From a bacterium (GTDB lineage: Bacteria > Patescibacteriota > Patescibacteriia > 2-01-FULL-39-33), in NCBI GenBank assembly GCA_029558735.1, contig JAKQDP010000029.1, positions 1 to 56,568 on the forward strand: 56,568 bases of DNA, read 5' to 3'. The translations under genes were made by a program, and so were the position numbers. This document shows positions 16,423 through 24,117 of this stretch, piece by piece. Every line of letters begins with the position of its first letter. The stretch's first letter is position 1. The notes under the pieces were generated by a model. That model did not search any database. It was not told where the DNA came from and saw only the letters and a list, made by a program, of their open reading frames with translations.

Positions 16423-16848
16423 TCAAGTCCGGCGAAAAGTCCAAAAACGATTCAAGCTAAAATTAAAAAAAGCGACAATTACCGCTACCACCAACTTGGC
16501 CCCCAAATCATGCCAGCCGCCCCAATCAACCAGGGCATAAAAAATAGTCAAATTTAAAACCAAGCCGGCTAAATTGGCCAGAAAAAATTTGATATATTGA
16601 CGACGGACATTACCCGCCGAATGCCGAAAGGTCCAACGACGATTAACAAAAAAACTCCAGGTCACCGCCACTGTGAAAGACAGCACCGCCGCCCCAATAT
16701 AAAACAAACCCAGCCACCTAGTCAGCAGCCAATAAACCAAAAAATCAATCAGCAAATTAGTAAAGCCAACTAGGCAAAATTTTACAAACTGCCTAAGTAA
16801 TGCCCAACCAATAATCAACGCGATTATCCTTTTGAATTTATATTTCAT
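16423..16848 (-). CDS. GtrA family membrane protein
   Basis: The 141-residue protein has four transmembrane helices with the GtrA signatures F-V-K-F-C-L-V-G-F-T-N-L-L-I-D and F-F-V-N-R-R-W-T-F, repeated near the end as F-S-L-N-R-F-W-T-F. GtrA-type proteins are thought to flip or hold polyprenyl-phosphate sugars. It overlaps the upstream subtilase gene by 11 bases. The pairing with a secreted peptidase instead of a GT2 is unusual, since the nearest GT2 is in the next operon. Confidence 0.9.
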   Translation of the reverse strand: MKYKFKRIIALIIGWALLRQFVKFCLVGFTNLLIDFLVYWLLTRWLGLFYIGAAVLSFTVAVTWSFFVNRRWTFRHSAGNVRRQYIKFFLANLAGLVLNLTIFYALVDWGGWHDLGAKLVVAVIVAFFNFSLNRFWTFRRT

Positions 16849-18529
16849 AGGCAGATAAAGTTCCTAAATCCAAACCGGTCTGATAAATAAAATCCACTGA
16901 CACATCGGAGATGACATAATTTCGATTGAAATTATTGGCAACAAAAGACTCGGGTGTTACCAGGCGTTTAATTTGACCCTCCAGGTAATAAACTTTGTCC
17001 GAATTTATATAACTAATCAAACTACCGGAAGGATAAGGCGAGTCCGTCCACTGACTGGCGCGGCGATAATCCGTCTCAAAAGCGTTCTGAATAATCACTG
17101 CTCGCTTGCCAAAATTATCGCCAAAAAGTTGCCGAGCCCGCTCCTCGGTCAAATGATAAATAACCTGATTGACGCCGACCGCATAAACCCGGGGGCTGTT
17201 TTCAAAACGAACCAAATTTGTACCCGGCCTAACCGTAATGTTGCGACCAACCGCCAAACTATCGAATTCGGCCTGAGAAATTACTTTGATATCTTGATCG
17301 GTCCAAGCGCCCTGATGCCAACTCCAATAAGTAGCTTCGTTGGAAAACAGATGCCGTTCACCTCGGCCATCAATAAAATAAACTGCCGGCGCCGTTGCCA
17401 ATTTGCCCAAATAGCCGGCACCGGAAATCAAATCACTGCCCAACGCCAGACTGGCGTTAATTCGACCAGTACCCAATTTGCCGACATAGGCAGAGTTTTG
17501 CTCATCAATATCGTCTACGCTAAACAACAGAATTTCAGAAATTTTTTCCGGCGTTAATGACGGGTCCTTGGATTTGATCAAGGCGGCGACACCGGATACT
17601 AGGGCAGCGGAAAATGATGTCCCCTGCCAACCGTAAGAATAATAATCATTAAAACCTTCGGCCGGGCTATAATAAGCCAGGCTGACCAAAGCTTCACCGG
17701 GAGAACTGACATCAATACAGGAACCGTAATTAGTGAAAGACGATTTTTGGTCATTGTTGTTAACCGCGGAAACCGCCACCACCAAATTATTATCTTGATT
17801 ATCGCCATAGCAGGCCGGATAAGCCGGCTGACTGTCCAGATTGACCCCGCCGTTTTCATTACTGTTGCCGGCCGCCGATACCACCAACACTCCCTTGTTA
17901 TTAGCCCAAGCGATAATATCCTTTAATTCCTCACTATATTCGTAGCCGACCAAACTTAAATTGATTATATTGGCCCCGTTATTAACCGCATATCTAATCG
18001 CCTTAATCAAATTGCCAACATCACCAGTGCCGTCACCGCCCAAAATTCTAATCGGCATAATTTTGGCGTAAAAAGCCGAGCCGATTATCCCCTTGCCGTT
18101 ATTACCGACCGCCCCAATCAAACCGGCAATGGCAGTGCCGTGATTGATACTAGTTGACGAGTAGCCTTCTTCCAGTTTGGGCCGCGGATCGGGCAAATTC
18201 AACACAAAGTCCCAACCGTTAACATCGTCAACATAACCATTATTGTCATTATCTATTCCGTCACCCGGCTTTTCATCACTATTGGTCCAGATATTAAAGG
18301 CCAAATCCGGATGATTAATGTCAATCCCGGAATCCAACACGGCCACTACCACGTCCCGACCCTTGGCTTCCTCCCAAGCCGATTCAATTTCTATCTGCTC
18401 AAGATACGGCTGAAAAGAATACATCGGATCTGACGGCGTATAAGCCAACCCAGTAATGCTAAAAAAAGGCAAAGTCAAAATCGACAATAATAAACCGATG
18501 ATTATTCTTTGGTTTGATATTTTAAACAT
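16838..18529 (-). CDS. Secreted S8 (subtilisin-like) serine peptidase with C-terminal repeats
   Basis: The 563-residue protein has an N-terminal signal or anchor helix (residues 7-29). The S8 catalytic triad is complete: D66 in V-L-D-S-G-I-D, H130 in I-N-H-G-T-A, S305 in G-T-S-F-S-A, with oxyanion N222. An Asp/Asn-rich loop at 88-104 looks like a calcium site. After residue 365 the protein carries several copies of a Y-F-I-D-G-x-G-E-R-H-L-F-type unit (near 380, 450 and 520), likely small beta repeats for surface or glycan binding. No separate propeptide domain is obvious, since the catalytic domain begins near residue 40. It may mature or degrade envelope proteins. Confidence 0.9.
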   Translation of the reverse strand: MFKISNQRIIIGLLLSILTLPFFSITGLAYTPSDPMYSFQPYLEQIEIESAWEEAKGRDVVVAVLDSGIDINHPDLAFNIWTNSDEKPGDGIDNDNNGYVDDVNGWDFVLNLPDPRPKLEEGYSSTSINHGTAIAGLIGAVGNNGKGIIGSAFYAKIMPIRILGGDGTGDVGNLIKAIRYAVNNGANIINLSLVGYEYSEELKDIIAWANNKGVLVVSAAGNSNENGGVNLDSQPAYPACYGDNQDNNLVVAVSAVNNNDQKSSFTNYGSCIDVSSPGEALVSLAYYSPAEGFNDYYSYGWQGTSFSAALVSGVAALIKSKDPSLTPEKISEILLFSVDDIDEQNSAYVGKLGTGRINASLALGSDLISGAGYLGKLATAPAVYFIDGRGERHLFSNEATYWSWHQGAWTDQDIKVISQAEFDSLAVGRNITVRPGTNLVRFENSPRVYAVGVNQVIYHLTEERARQLFGDNFGKRAVIIQNAFETDYRRASQWTDSPYPSGSLISYINSDKVYYLEGQIKRLVTPESFVANNFNRNYVISDVSVDFIYQTGLDLGTLSAYEI

Positions 18530-18582
18530 ATTATTACGGATTAAATTAATTTTAACCTATTTCCAGTCTTTTTAAAAGCCAC

Positions 18583-18611
18583 TTGAAAAAAATCAAAAAA
18601 TATTGTATAAA
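18583..18611 (+). promoter_or_regulatory. Promoter of the sugar transferase gene
   Basis: TTGAAA (18583-18588) and TATAAA (18606-18611) have a 17-base spacer. The ATG at 18624 is only 12 bases after the -10, so the 5' leader would be about 6 bases. Confidence 0.6.
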
Positions 18612-18623
18612 TAATCCTAATAT

Positions 18624-19961
18624 ATGAATAATTTAGTAATTAAAACAAAAAAAGTTATCCTGCTGTCCGGCGATATCGCCTGCTTGTACTTGTCTTTATA
18701 TTTGACCTTGTTGGCCCGATATGGCTGGGGCAACATTAACCAAAATTGGGACAGGCATCTCTACCCCTTTTCCTTGATTTTTATCGTCTGGTTGATTGTC
18801 TTTTTTATTAATGATTTATACGACCTAAAAATCAGTTATAACACCAGCAATCTAATCAACAATCTGATCCGCGTCTCGGTGATTAACGCTCTGGCGGCAG
18901 TAATAATTTTCTACTTTTTTGGCCGTTTCTTGGACACCATCAGACCCCAGCGAGTATTAGTCATCGAAATTGCCAGCTTATTTGTTGTTTTATTTGCCTG
19001 GCGAAAATTATTCTATCACTTCATTAAATCAGCCAAAATTGCCAACCGAATTCTGATTTTGGGTCCCTCGCCACTAAGCGCCGAATTAGCAAAAGAAATT
19101 ATCCGGCGGCCACAACTCGGTTATCAAGCAATTCACTTAACTACCGAACCGGAAAATTTAAAAAATTATTGTTTGGAAAACCATATTGATATTTTAGTCA
19201 GCGCCGGCGATTTCCAAACTAATCAAATCCTGGCTAAAAAAATCTTTGATTGTCTGTCTCTGGGGATTGACTTCTACAATACTTATAATTTTTATGAACA
19301 AATCACCAATAAAATACCGGTCGAATACATCAAGCACGAATGGTTCTTGGACAACCTGACTGAACACTCCAAAAAAGCATATGAAATTATCAAACGACTG
19401 ATTGATATCGGCTGCGCTGGTTTGGGCCTAATTATCACCCTACCGCTAATGCCGATCATCGCTCTAATCATCAAACTGGACAGCCCGGGACCGATAATCT
19501 TCAAACAAATCCGGACCGGCAAAAACGGTAAAGATTTTCTGGCCATAAAATTCCGCTCGATGATTCAAAACGCTGAAAAAGATGGGGCTCAGTGGGCGCA
19601 AAAAAACGACGCTCGGATCACCCGCTTTGGCTCAATTATGAGAAAAGCCCGACTGGACGAAATTCCTCAACTCGTAAATGTTCTGCGCGGCGAGATGAGT
19701 CTAGTCGGACCGCGGCCGGAACGCCCGGAATTCATCAAAATCTTGGAACAATCAATCCCCTTCTACCGTGAACGGCTGATTGTTAAGCCCGGACTGGCCG
19801 GCTGGGCCCAACTCAAAGGACCGGCCTACGGCGGCTCGCAGGAAGAATCGCTGGAAAAATTAAAATACGATTTATATTATATCAAAAACCGCTCGCTGAT
19901 TTTAGATTTAAACATCATGCTCAAAACCATCAAGGTGGTGTTAAGCGGTAAGGGGCAATAA
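18624..19961 (+). CDS. Polyprenyl-phosphate glycosyl-1-phosphate transferase (bacterial sugar transferase)
   Basis: The 445-residue protein has the WbaP/WcaJ layout: four N-terminal membrane helices, a CoA-binding-like middle domain (near I-L-I-L-G-P-S-P), and a membrane-associated helix L-I-D-I-G-C-A-G-L-G-L-I. The catalytic domain has D-S-P-G-P-I-I-F-K-Q, F-R-S-M, R-K-A-R-L-D-E-I-P-Q and S-L-V-G-P-R-P-E. It transfers a sugar 1-phosphate from a UDP-sugar to undecaprenyl phosphate and so starts chain assembly at the inner face of the membrane. It is the only initiating enzyme in the window and stands alone on the plus strand. Confidence 0.93.
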   Translation: MNNLVIKTKKVILLSGDIACLYLSLYLTLLARYGWGNINQNWDRHLYPFSLIFIVWLIVFFINDLYDLKISYNTSNLINNLIRVSVINALAAVIIFYFFGRFLDTIRPQRVLVIEIASLFVVLFAWRKLFYHFIKSAKIANRILILGPSPLSAELAKEIIRRPQLGYQAIHLTTEPENLKNYCLENHIDILVSAGDFQTNQILAKKIFDCLSLGIDFYNTYNFYEQITNKIPVEYIKHEWFLDNLTEHSKKAYEIIKRLIDIGCAGLGLIITLPLMPIIALIIKLDSPGPIIFKQIRTGKNGKDFLAIKFRSMIQNAEKDGAQWAQKNDARITRFGSIMRKARLDEIPQLVNVLRGEMSLVGPRPERPEFIKILEQSIPFYRERLIVKPGLAGWAQLKGPAYGGSQEESLEKLKYDLYYIKNRSLILDLNIMLKTIKVVLSGKGQ

Positions 19962-19970
19962 AACAAAAGC

Positions 19971-20002
19971 AAAAAACTGTCTAATATTTTAGACAGTTTT
20001 TT
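19971..20002. terminator. Bidirectional rho-independent terminator
   Basis: A perfect 14-bp stem (19971-19984 and 19989-20002, loop TATT) is flanked by A and T runs. It ends both the sugar transferase gene and the 15.5-kb minus operon. Confidence 0.93.
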
Positions 20003-20012
20003 TGTAATAATT

Positions 20013-21245
20013 TCATAAATTATAATAGCTAATAGTTTTTTCCAATTGACGATTTAAAGAAAATTCCGCCAACGCCCGCCGGTAACCAGCCTGACCAAAT
20101 TCTTTTGCCTTAGCAGTATCGGTCAATAATTCTCCGATTTTTTGGCTGAATAACTCAACATTATAAGGATTGATGACATAACCGGTAACTCCGTCGACAA
20201 TAATCTCTCGGGTACCGCCAAAACAAGTGCCGACAACCGGCTTTTTAAAAAGCATCGCCTCGACATTGGTCAAATTGAAAGTATCCAGACAAACAGAGGG
20301 GTTAATTACCAAATCGCAGCGCTTATACCACCGTGCCAGATCGTCTTGCGGTACCCAATCCAATACTAATAAATAACTATCTAGCCCGACGGCGTTTTCG
20401 AAAAAACCAGGATATCTGCTACCAATCAAAACGAAAACAAAATTATCCAAATCATCCTTAAGCCGGCTGATGTATTTCAAGACGAGTCCGGTACCTTTGA
20501 GCCGACCCATTCGGCCAGCCATTAAAACCACTTTTTTATTGGGGTCAATGGCAAATTTTTTATGAATTAATTCATTAGTCTGGAGACCACCAATATCAAC
20601 CACCGGATCAACGCCGTTATAAATCACCTCCACATTCCTTATGCCATTCTGCTCCATCGCTTCTTTTAATTCTTGACTGACAGCAAAATTTTTATTGGTC
20701 TGCCTTAGGAAAAACCTAACCAATGGCCGACGAAAAGGATTGAGTGTTTTCTTCAGCTGTCTTAAATGATCACTAATGCTTAGTGAATAATCAAACTTCT
20801 GCCCTGATCGATAAACTAATTCCGGATCAATAAAAGAATGAAATTTATCTTGATGAAAAGAGTCAACATCATGAGCGGTCCAAAAAACCTTAGGGCACTT
20901 TCTTTTGGCCAACCACAGAGCGCCGTAAGAAATATGGGTATGAATATTGTGAGCGTGGATGACATCAGGACCAAACTCAGTAATTTTTTTATTTAAAATT
21001 TTTAACACCGCCGGATTGCAAACTCCGCGCCAGCCCCGCCAGCGCAGATTGTAACGACTAAAAATAAAAAAAACATCAACACCGTCAACTTGGCGCCAGC
21101 CGCTATTATCAAAATCTTGGCAAACAGAAAGCACTAATACCTGATGACCAGCGGCCAATAATCTCCGTGTCAATCGCCAAGCCACCATTTCTGCTCCACC
21201 GGCGGCAAACGGCGGAAATACATCACTTAATATTAATATTTTCAT
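20013..21245 (-). CDS. Glycosyltransferase family 4 protein
   Basis: The 410-residue GT-B protein has F-P-P-F-A-A-G-G-A-E-M near the start. V-L-M-A-G-R-M-G-R-L-K-G-T-G and the donor segment D-T-F-N-L-T-N-V-E-A-M-L-F-K-K-P-V are in the C-terminal half. The usual first Glu of the E-x7-E pair is replaced by Asp (D-T-F-N-L-T-N-V-E), which may alter activity or donor choice. It is the last gene of the long operon and overlaps the deacetylase gene by 23 bases. Confidence 0.87.
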   Translation of the reverse strand: MKILILSDVFPPFAAGGAEMVAWRLTRRLLAAGHQVLVLSVCQDFDNSGWRQVDGVDVFFIFSRYNLRWRGWRGVCNPAVLKILNKKITEFGPDVIHAHNIHTHISYGALWLAKRKCPKVFWTAHDVDSFHQDKFHSFIDPELVYRSGQKFDYSLSISDHLRQLKKTLNPFRRPLVRFFLRQTNKNFAVSQELKEAMEQNGIRNVEVIYNGVDPVVDIGGLQTNELIHKKFAIDPNKKVVLMAGRMGRLKGTGLVLKYISRLKDDLDNFVFVLIGSRYPGFFENAVGLDSYLLVLDWVPQDDLARWYKRCDLVINPSVCLDTFNLTNVEAMLFKKPVVGTCFGGTREIIVDGVTGYVINPYNVELFSQKIGELLTDTAKAKEFGQAGYRRALAEFSLNRQLEKTISYYNL

Positions 21246-21990
21246 AATAGTCTATCAATTGGGAATTGGTTAACAATAAAACATCTTCCGAGACGCTAAC
21301 CATTTTTAAAAATTTTTCTAATTTGCCCCATAAACCATATTTTTCTATTTCCCAAGAATGACCCCAAAGATGAAAAACACCACCTTTTCTCTGGACTGAT
21401 CTAAAATAGTCTCGAGCAAAAGAATTCCAATTAAATAAAGACCGAGCGGAAATATGATATTTCCTAATAACTGGCCAATAATAAAATAGCGGCTCTAACA
21501 AAAATTTAGACCAATGCAGGCGCTGAGCTGAACGCCGTCGAAAAGGAAAAGGATAAACCTGCAAACTGACCGGCAGAGCAAACCGATCATAATCATCTTT
21601 AATAATATCTACGGTTCTCGCGCCAGAAAAACCGGCCGCTTGGACTAATGCCTTAATCTGTAAATCATACTGACCCTTGGGATAGGAAAACATTTTTACC
21701 GGCTGACCAATTAAATTGGTCAGCCATTCTTTTGGCTCAGTTATTTCTCTTGTAGCCGCCCCTTTGTCGGTCTCCAGCAGAAAAGCATGGTTGACAGTAT
21801 GAGCGCCGATTTCATGTCGCAATGATATTTTTTTTATCTCCTGATCACTCAACCTACCATCAAAAAATTTAGGCACATAAAAAGTACCTTTTATACCATA
21901 CCGATCCAATAAATCAGCCAGCCGCAAATCCAACTGATGGCCGTCATCCCAGCTGGTAGTAAAAATTATTTTTTTATTAGAATTAGCCAC
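21223..21990 (-). CDS. Polysaccharide deacetylase (NodB homology domain)
   Basis: The 255-residue protein starts at GTG, 8 bases inside the upstream gene. The NodB motifs are complete: T-S-W-D-D-G (D15, D16) and H64-T-V-N-H68 for metal binding, then F-S-Y-P-K-G. It has no signal peptide, so it would act on cytoplasmic or membrane-exposed intermediates such as lipid-linked GlcNAc-type sugars, or it follows an unusual export route. Substrate is inferred only from the family. Confidence 0.87.
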   Translation of the reverse strand: MANSNKKIIFTTSWDDGHQLDLRLADLLDRYGIKGTFYVPKFFDGRLSDQEIKKISLRHEIGAHTVNHAFLLETDKGAATREITEPKEWLTNLIGQPVKMFSYPKGQYDLQIKALVQAAGFSGARTVDIIKDDYDRFALPVSLQVYPFPFRRRSAQRLHWSKFLLEPLFYYWPVIRKYHISARSLFNWNSFARDYFRSVQRKGGVFHLWGHSWEIEKYGLWGKLEKFLKMVSVSEDVLLLTNSQLIDYYENINIK

Positions 21991-24106
21991 TATCTTTTTT
22001 GATTATAATCAGCCAGCCGATAGCGAATTGACGATTGGCATGACCGGTGTCACGATTATCCAGCCAGACCATAAAATTGGAGTAAATTTTTAAAATAGGA
22101 TTCAATAATCGCGCCCAAAACTTGTTATGAAGATTAAATCGATCAATTAAGTATCGAACATTAGTTTGGGCGCGAGCGGAAAAAAAACCGCCGCGCTGTT
22201 CTGTAAGCTCAATTTTAAATCCCGCTTCTTCAAAAAGACGAACTAAAGCATAATGGGTAAAACGCCAAAAATTATTCGGCTCATCATACAAATGATTTAA
22301 AAACGTAGTTGTTATAAGGGCGTGCCCCCCGGGTTTTAACACTCGAAAAAACTCCCTTGACGCCTTGAAAATATCAAACACATTGCCTAACACTTCAGTG
22401 CAAACAATGGAATCAAATGACGAGTCCTCAAAAGGCAAATCACTGGCGCTGCCGACAACATCAATGTTATTATTTTTTTCCACATCCATTTTTATATAAC
22501 TCTCGCAACTAAAAAATTGCCGATAACGGCTGCGACCGCCGGCACCAATGTCCAATACCTTACCAGAAACAAACCGGCTATGTTTTTTGACTTGCCGACG
22601 GAGCAAAATCCTGTCCACTTGATAAATATAATCAGTGCCCTGATTAACTTTTCTTTTCAAATTATTTTTATGAAAAATAAAAGTATGTTTTATTTTAGAT
22701 AAATACAACTTCGGTTTTTTAAAAAATCTTCGCCAGAGCTTTAATTGAAATAAATCTTTAAACTCAAAATCATGAATAATCTGGGCATGGTGCCAGAAAA
22801 CGGGAATCAATTCTTGATGATAAAATTTTAAAAATTCATCATAACTCACTTTTTCACCCAGCCAAACATTCTTGCCGCGATTACGAAGAATGAGACGGCT
22901 CCAATCCATATTATTGGATACCAATCCCCGCCCCAAAGCGTACTGCCAAATGCCAGAACCAGGCAGTGGCGTTAAAACTTGCATTTCTACCGAAGGCATA
23001 TGATTACGCTTAATAAAATCCAACGTCATTTTCATTTCCTCCATAGTTTCATCGGGAGAGCCGAAAATAAACGAGCCATAAACATGAATGCCGTGCTTCC
23101 TCAATAAATCATAAGCTTTTTGATTTGTTGACACCGAACAATTATCATTTTTAAGATATTTCAATATTCTATCCGAGCCGGATTCAAAACCAATAAAGAC
23201 TAACTTGACATTCATCTCTTTGAGTAATTGGCAAACTTCATTGGTAATGTGATCAGCTCTGGTATAACAGAAAAAGGCGGTTTTTTTATTCAGACCCCGA
23301 ACAATAATTTCCTGGGCGATTTTCTTAAAACGATTGATATTGGCCAAAAAATGGTCGTCCATAATATCAATCAAATCGACATCATATTGATAAACCAGTT
23401 CTTCGATCTCTTTAATAGTACGTTCCCACGAGTGGGGACGAAACCTTGCCGAAAGGGCGCGCTCTTGGCAAAAAATACAATTATACGGACAGCCGCGAGC
23501 AGTCATTAATCCTGAGGGACGATAGAGCTTGGTCGGAAAAATTGTTTCTGCCTCGGCAAAATATCCCCTGATATTCATCAAATCTCGGGCCGGCAAAGGC
23601 AAAGAATCAATATCATCAAGGGGCTGGCGGGCATCAGTCTTCACCAATCTATCATTGTCCCAAAATATCAAACCGTTTATTATCTTAAGATTATCAGATG
23701 TAAATTTACCATCTCGACGATAAATATCAACCAATTCGCAAATGGTCTTTTCTCCCTCACCAATTACCCCCAAATTAAATTCCTTCGGCAGGGTATTAGG
23801 CAAGCTAGTTATGTGCGGTCCGCCAATTATCTGGGGCACACCCGGCAAAGAGGATTTGACCTGCGCGGCAATTTTTACAACTTCGTGCAGATAAGGAGTG
23901 ACGGCCGTATAGCCAATAATGTCCGGATTTTCTGCAATTATTTTATCAGCCAAGTCAGGAATAAATTTCCTCTGCAATATTTTAACATTATAAACGCCGG
24001 CCCACTCCCTTAAACAGGCCGCCAGAAGGCCAAGCCCAATACTGGGCAGGCTGACTCGCTCGACAGAATCAATCAATAATACTTTGATATCTTTTTTTTC
24101 CGTCAT
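21983..24106 (-). CDS. B12-binding-type radical SAM protein fused to a class I methyltransferase
   Basis: The 707-residue protein has three parts. Residues 1-150 form a cobalamin-binding-like domain with I-G-G-P-H-I-T and G-E-G-E-K-T, although the D-x-H-x-x-G cobalamin ligand motif is not seen. A radical SAM domain follows, with C206-P-Y-N-C210-I-F-C213 for the 4Fe-4S cluster and F-G-S-P-D-E-T. The last 200 residues are a SAM methyltransferase (V-L-D-I-G-A-G-G, F-D-S-I-V-C-T-E-V-L, L-K-P-G-G). The family methylates unactivated carbon or phosphorus or rearranges substrates. Here it sits in a flippase operon, which suggests glycan or lipid-carrier modification. The C-terminal methyltransferase fusion is unusual. 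Confidence 0.85.
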   Translation of the reverse strand: MTEKKDIKVLLIDSVERVSLPSIGLGLLAACLREWAGVYNVKILQRKFIPDLADKIIAENPDIIGYTAVTPYLHEVVKIAAQVKSSLPGVPQIIGGPHITSLPNTLPKEFNLGVIGEGEKTICELVDIYRRDGKFTSDNLKIINGLIFWDNDRLVKTDARQPLDDIDSLPLPARDLMNIRGYFAEAETIFPTKLYRPSGLMTARGCPYNCIFCQERALSARFRPHSWERTIKEIEELVYQYDVDLIDIMDDHFLANINRFKKIAQEIIVRGLNKKTAFFCYTRADHITNEVCQLLKEMNVKLVFIGFESGSDRILKYLKNDNCSVSTNQKAYDLLRKHGIHVYGSFIFGSPDETMEEMKMTLDFIKRNHMPSVEMQVLTPLPGSGIWQYALGRGLVSNNMDWSRLILRNRGKNVWLGEKVSYDEFLKFYHQELIPVFWHHAQIIHDFEFKDLFQLKLWRRFFKKPKLYLSKIKHTFIFHKNNLKRKVNQGTDYIYQVDRILLRRQVKKHSRFVSGKVLDIGAGGRSRYRQFFSCESYIKMDVEKNNNIDVVGSASDLPFEDSSFDSIVCTEVLGNVFDIFKASREFFRVLKPGGHALITTTFLNHLYDEPNNFWRFTHYALVRLFEEAGFKIELTEQRGGFFSARAQTNVRYLIDRFNLHNKFWARLLNPILKIYSNFMVWLDNRDTGHANRQFAIGWLIIIKKDSG

Positions 24107-24117
24107 AAAAATAAATT

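Noticed and set aside
16973-17557. 194-codon open frame on the plus strand
   Set aside because: It is antisense to the subtilase catalytic and repeat region, and lacks promoter and ribosome site.
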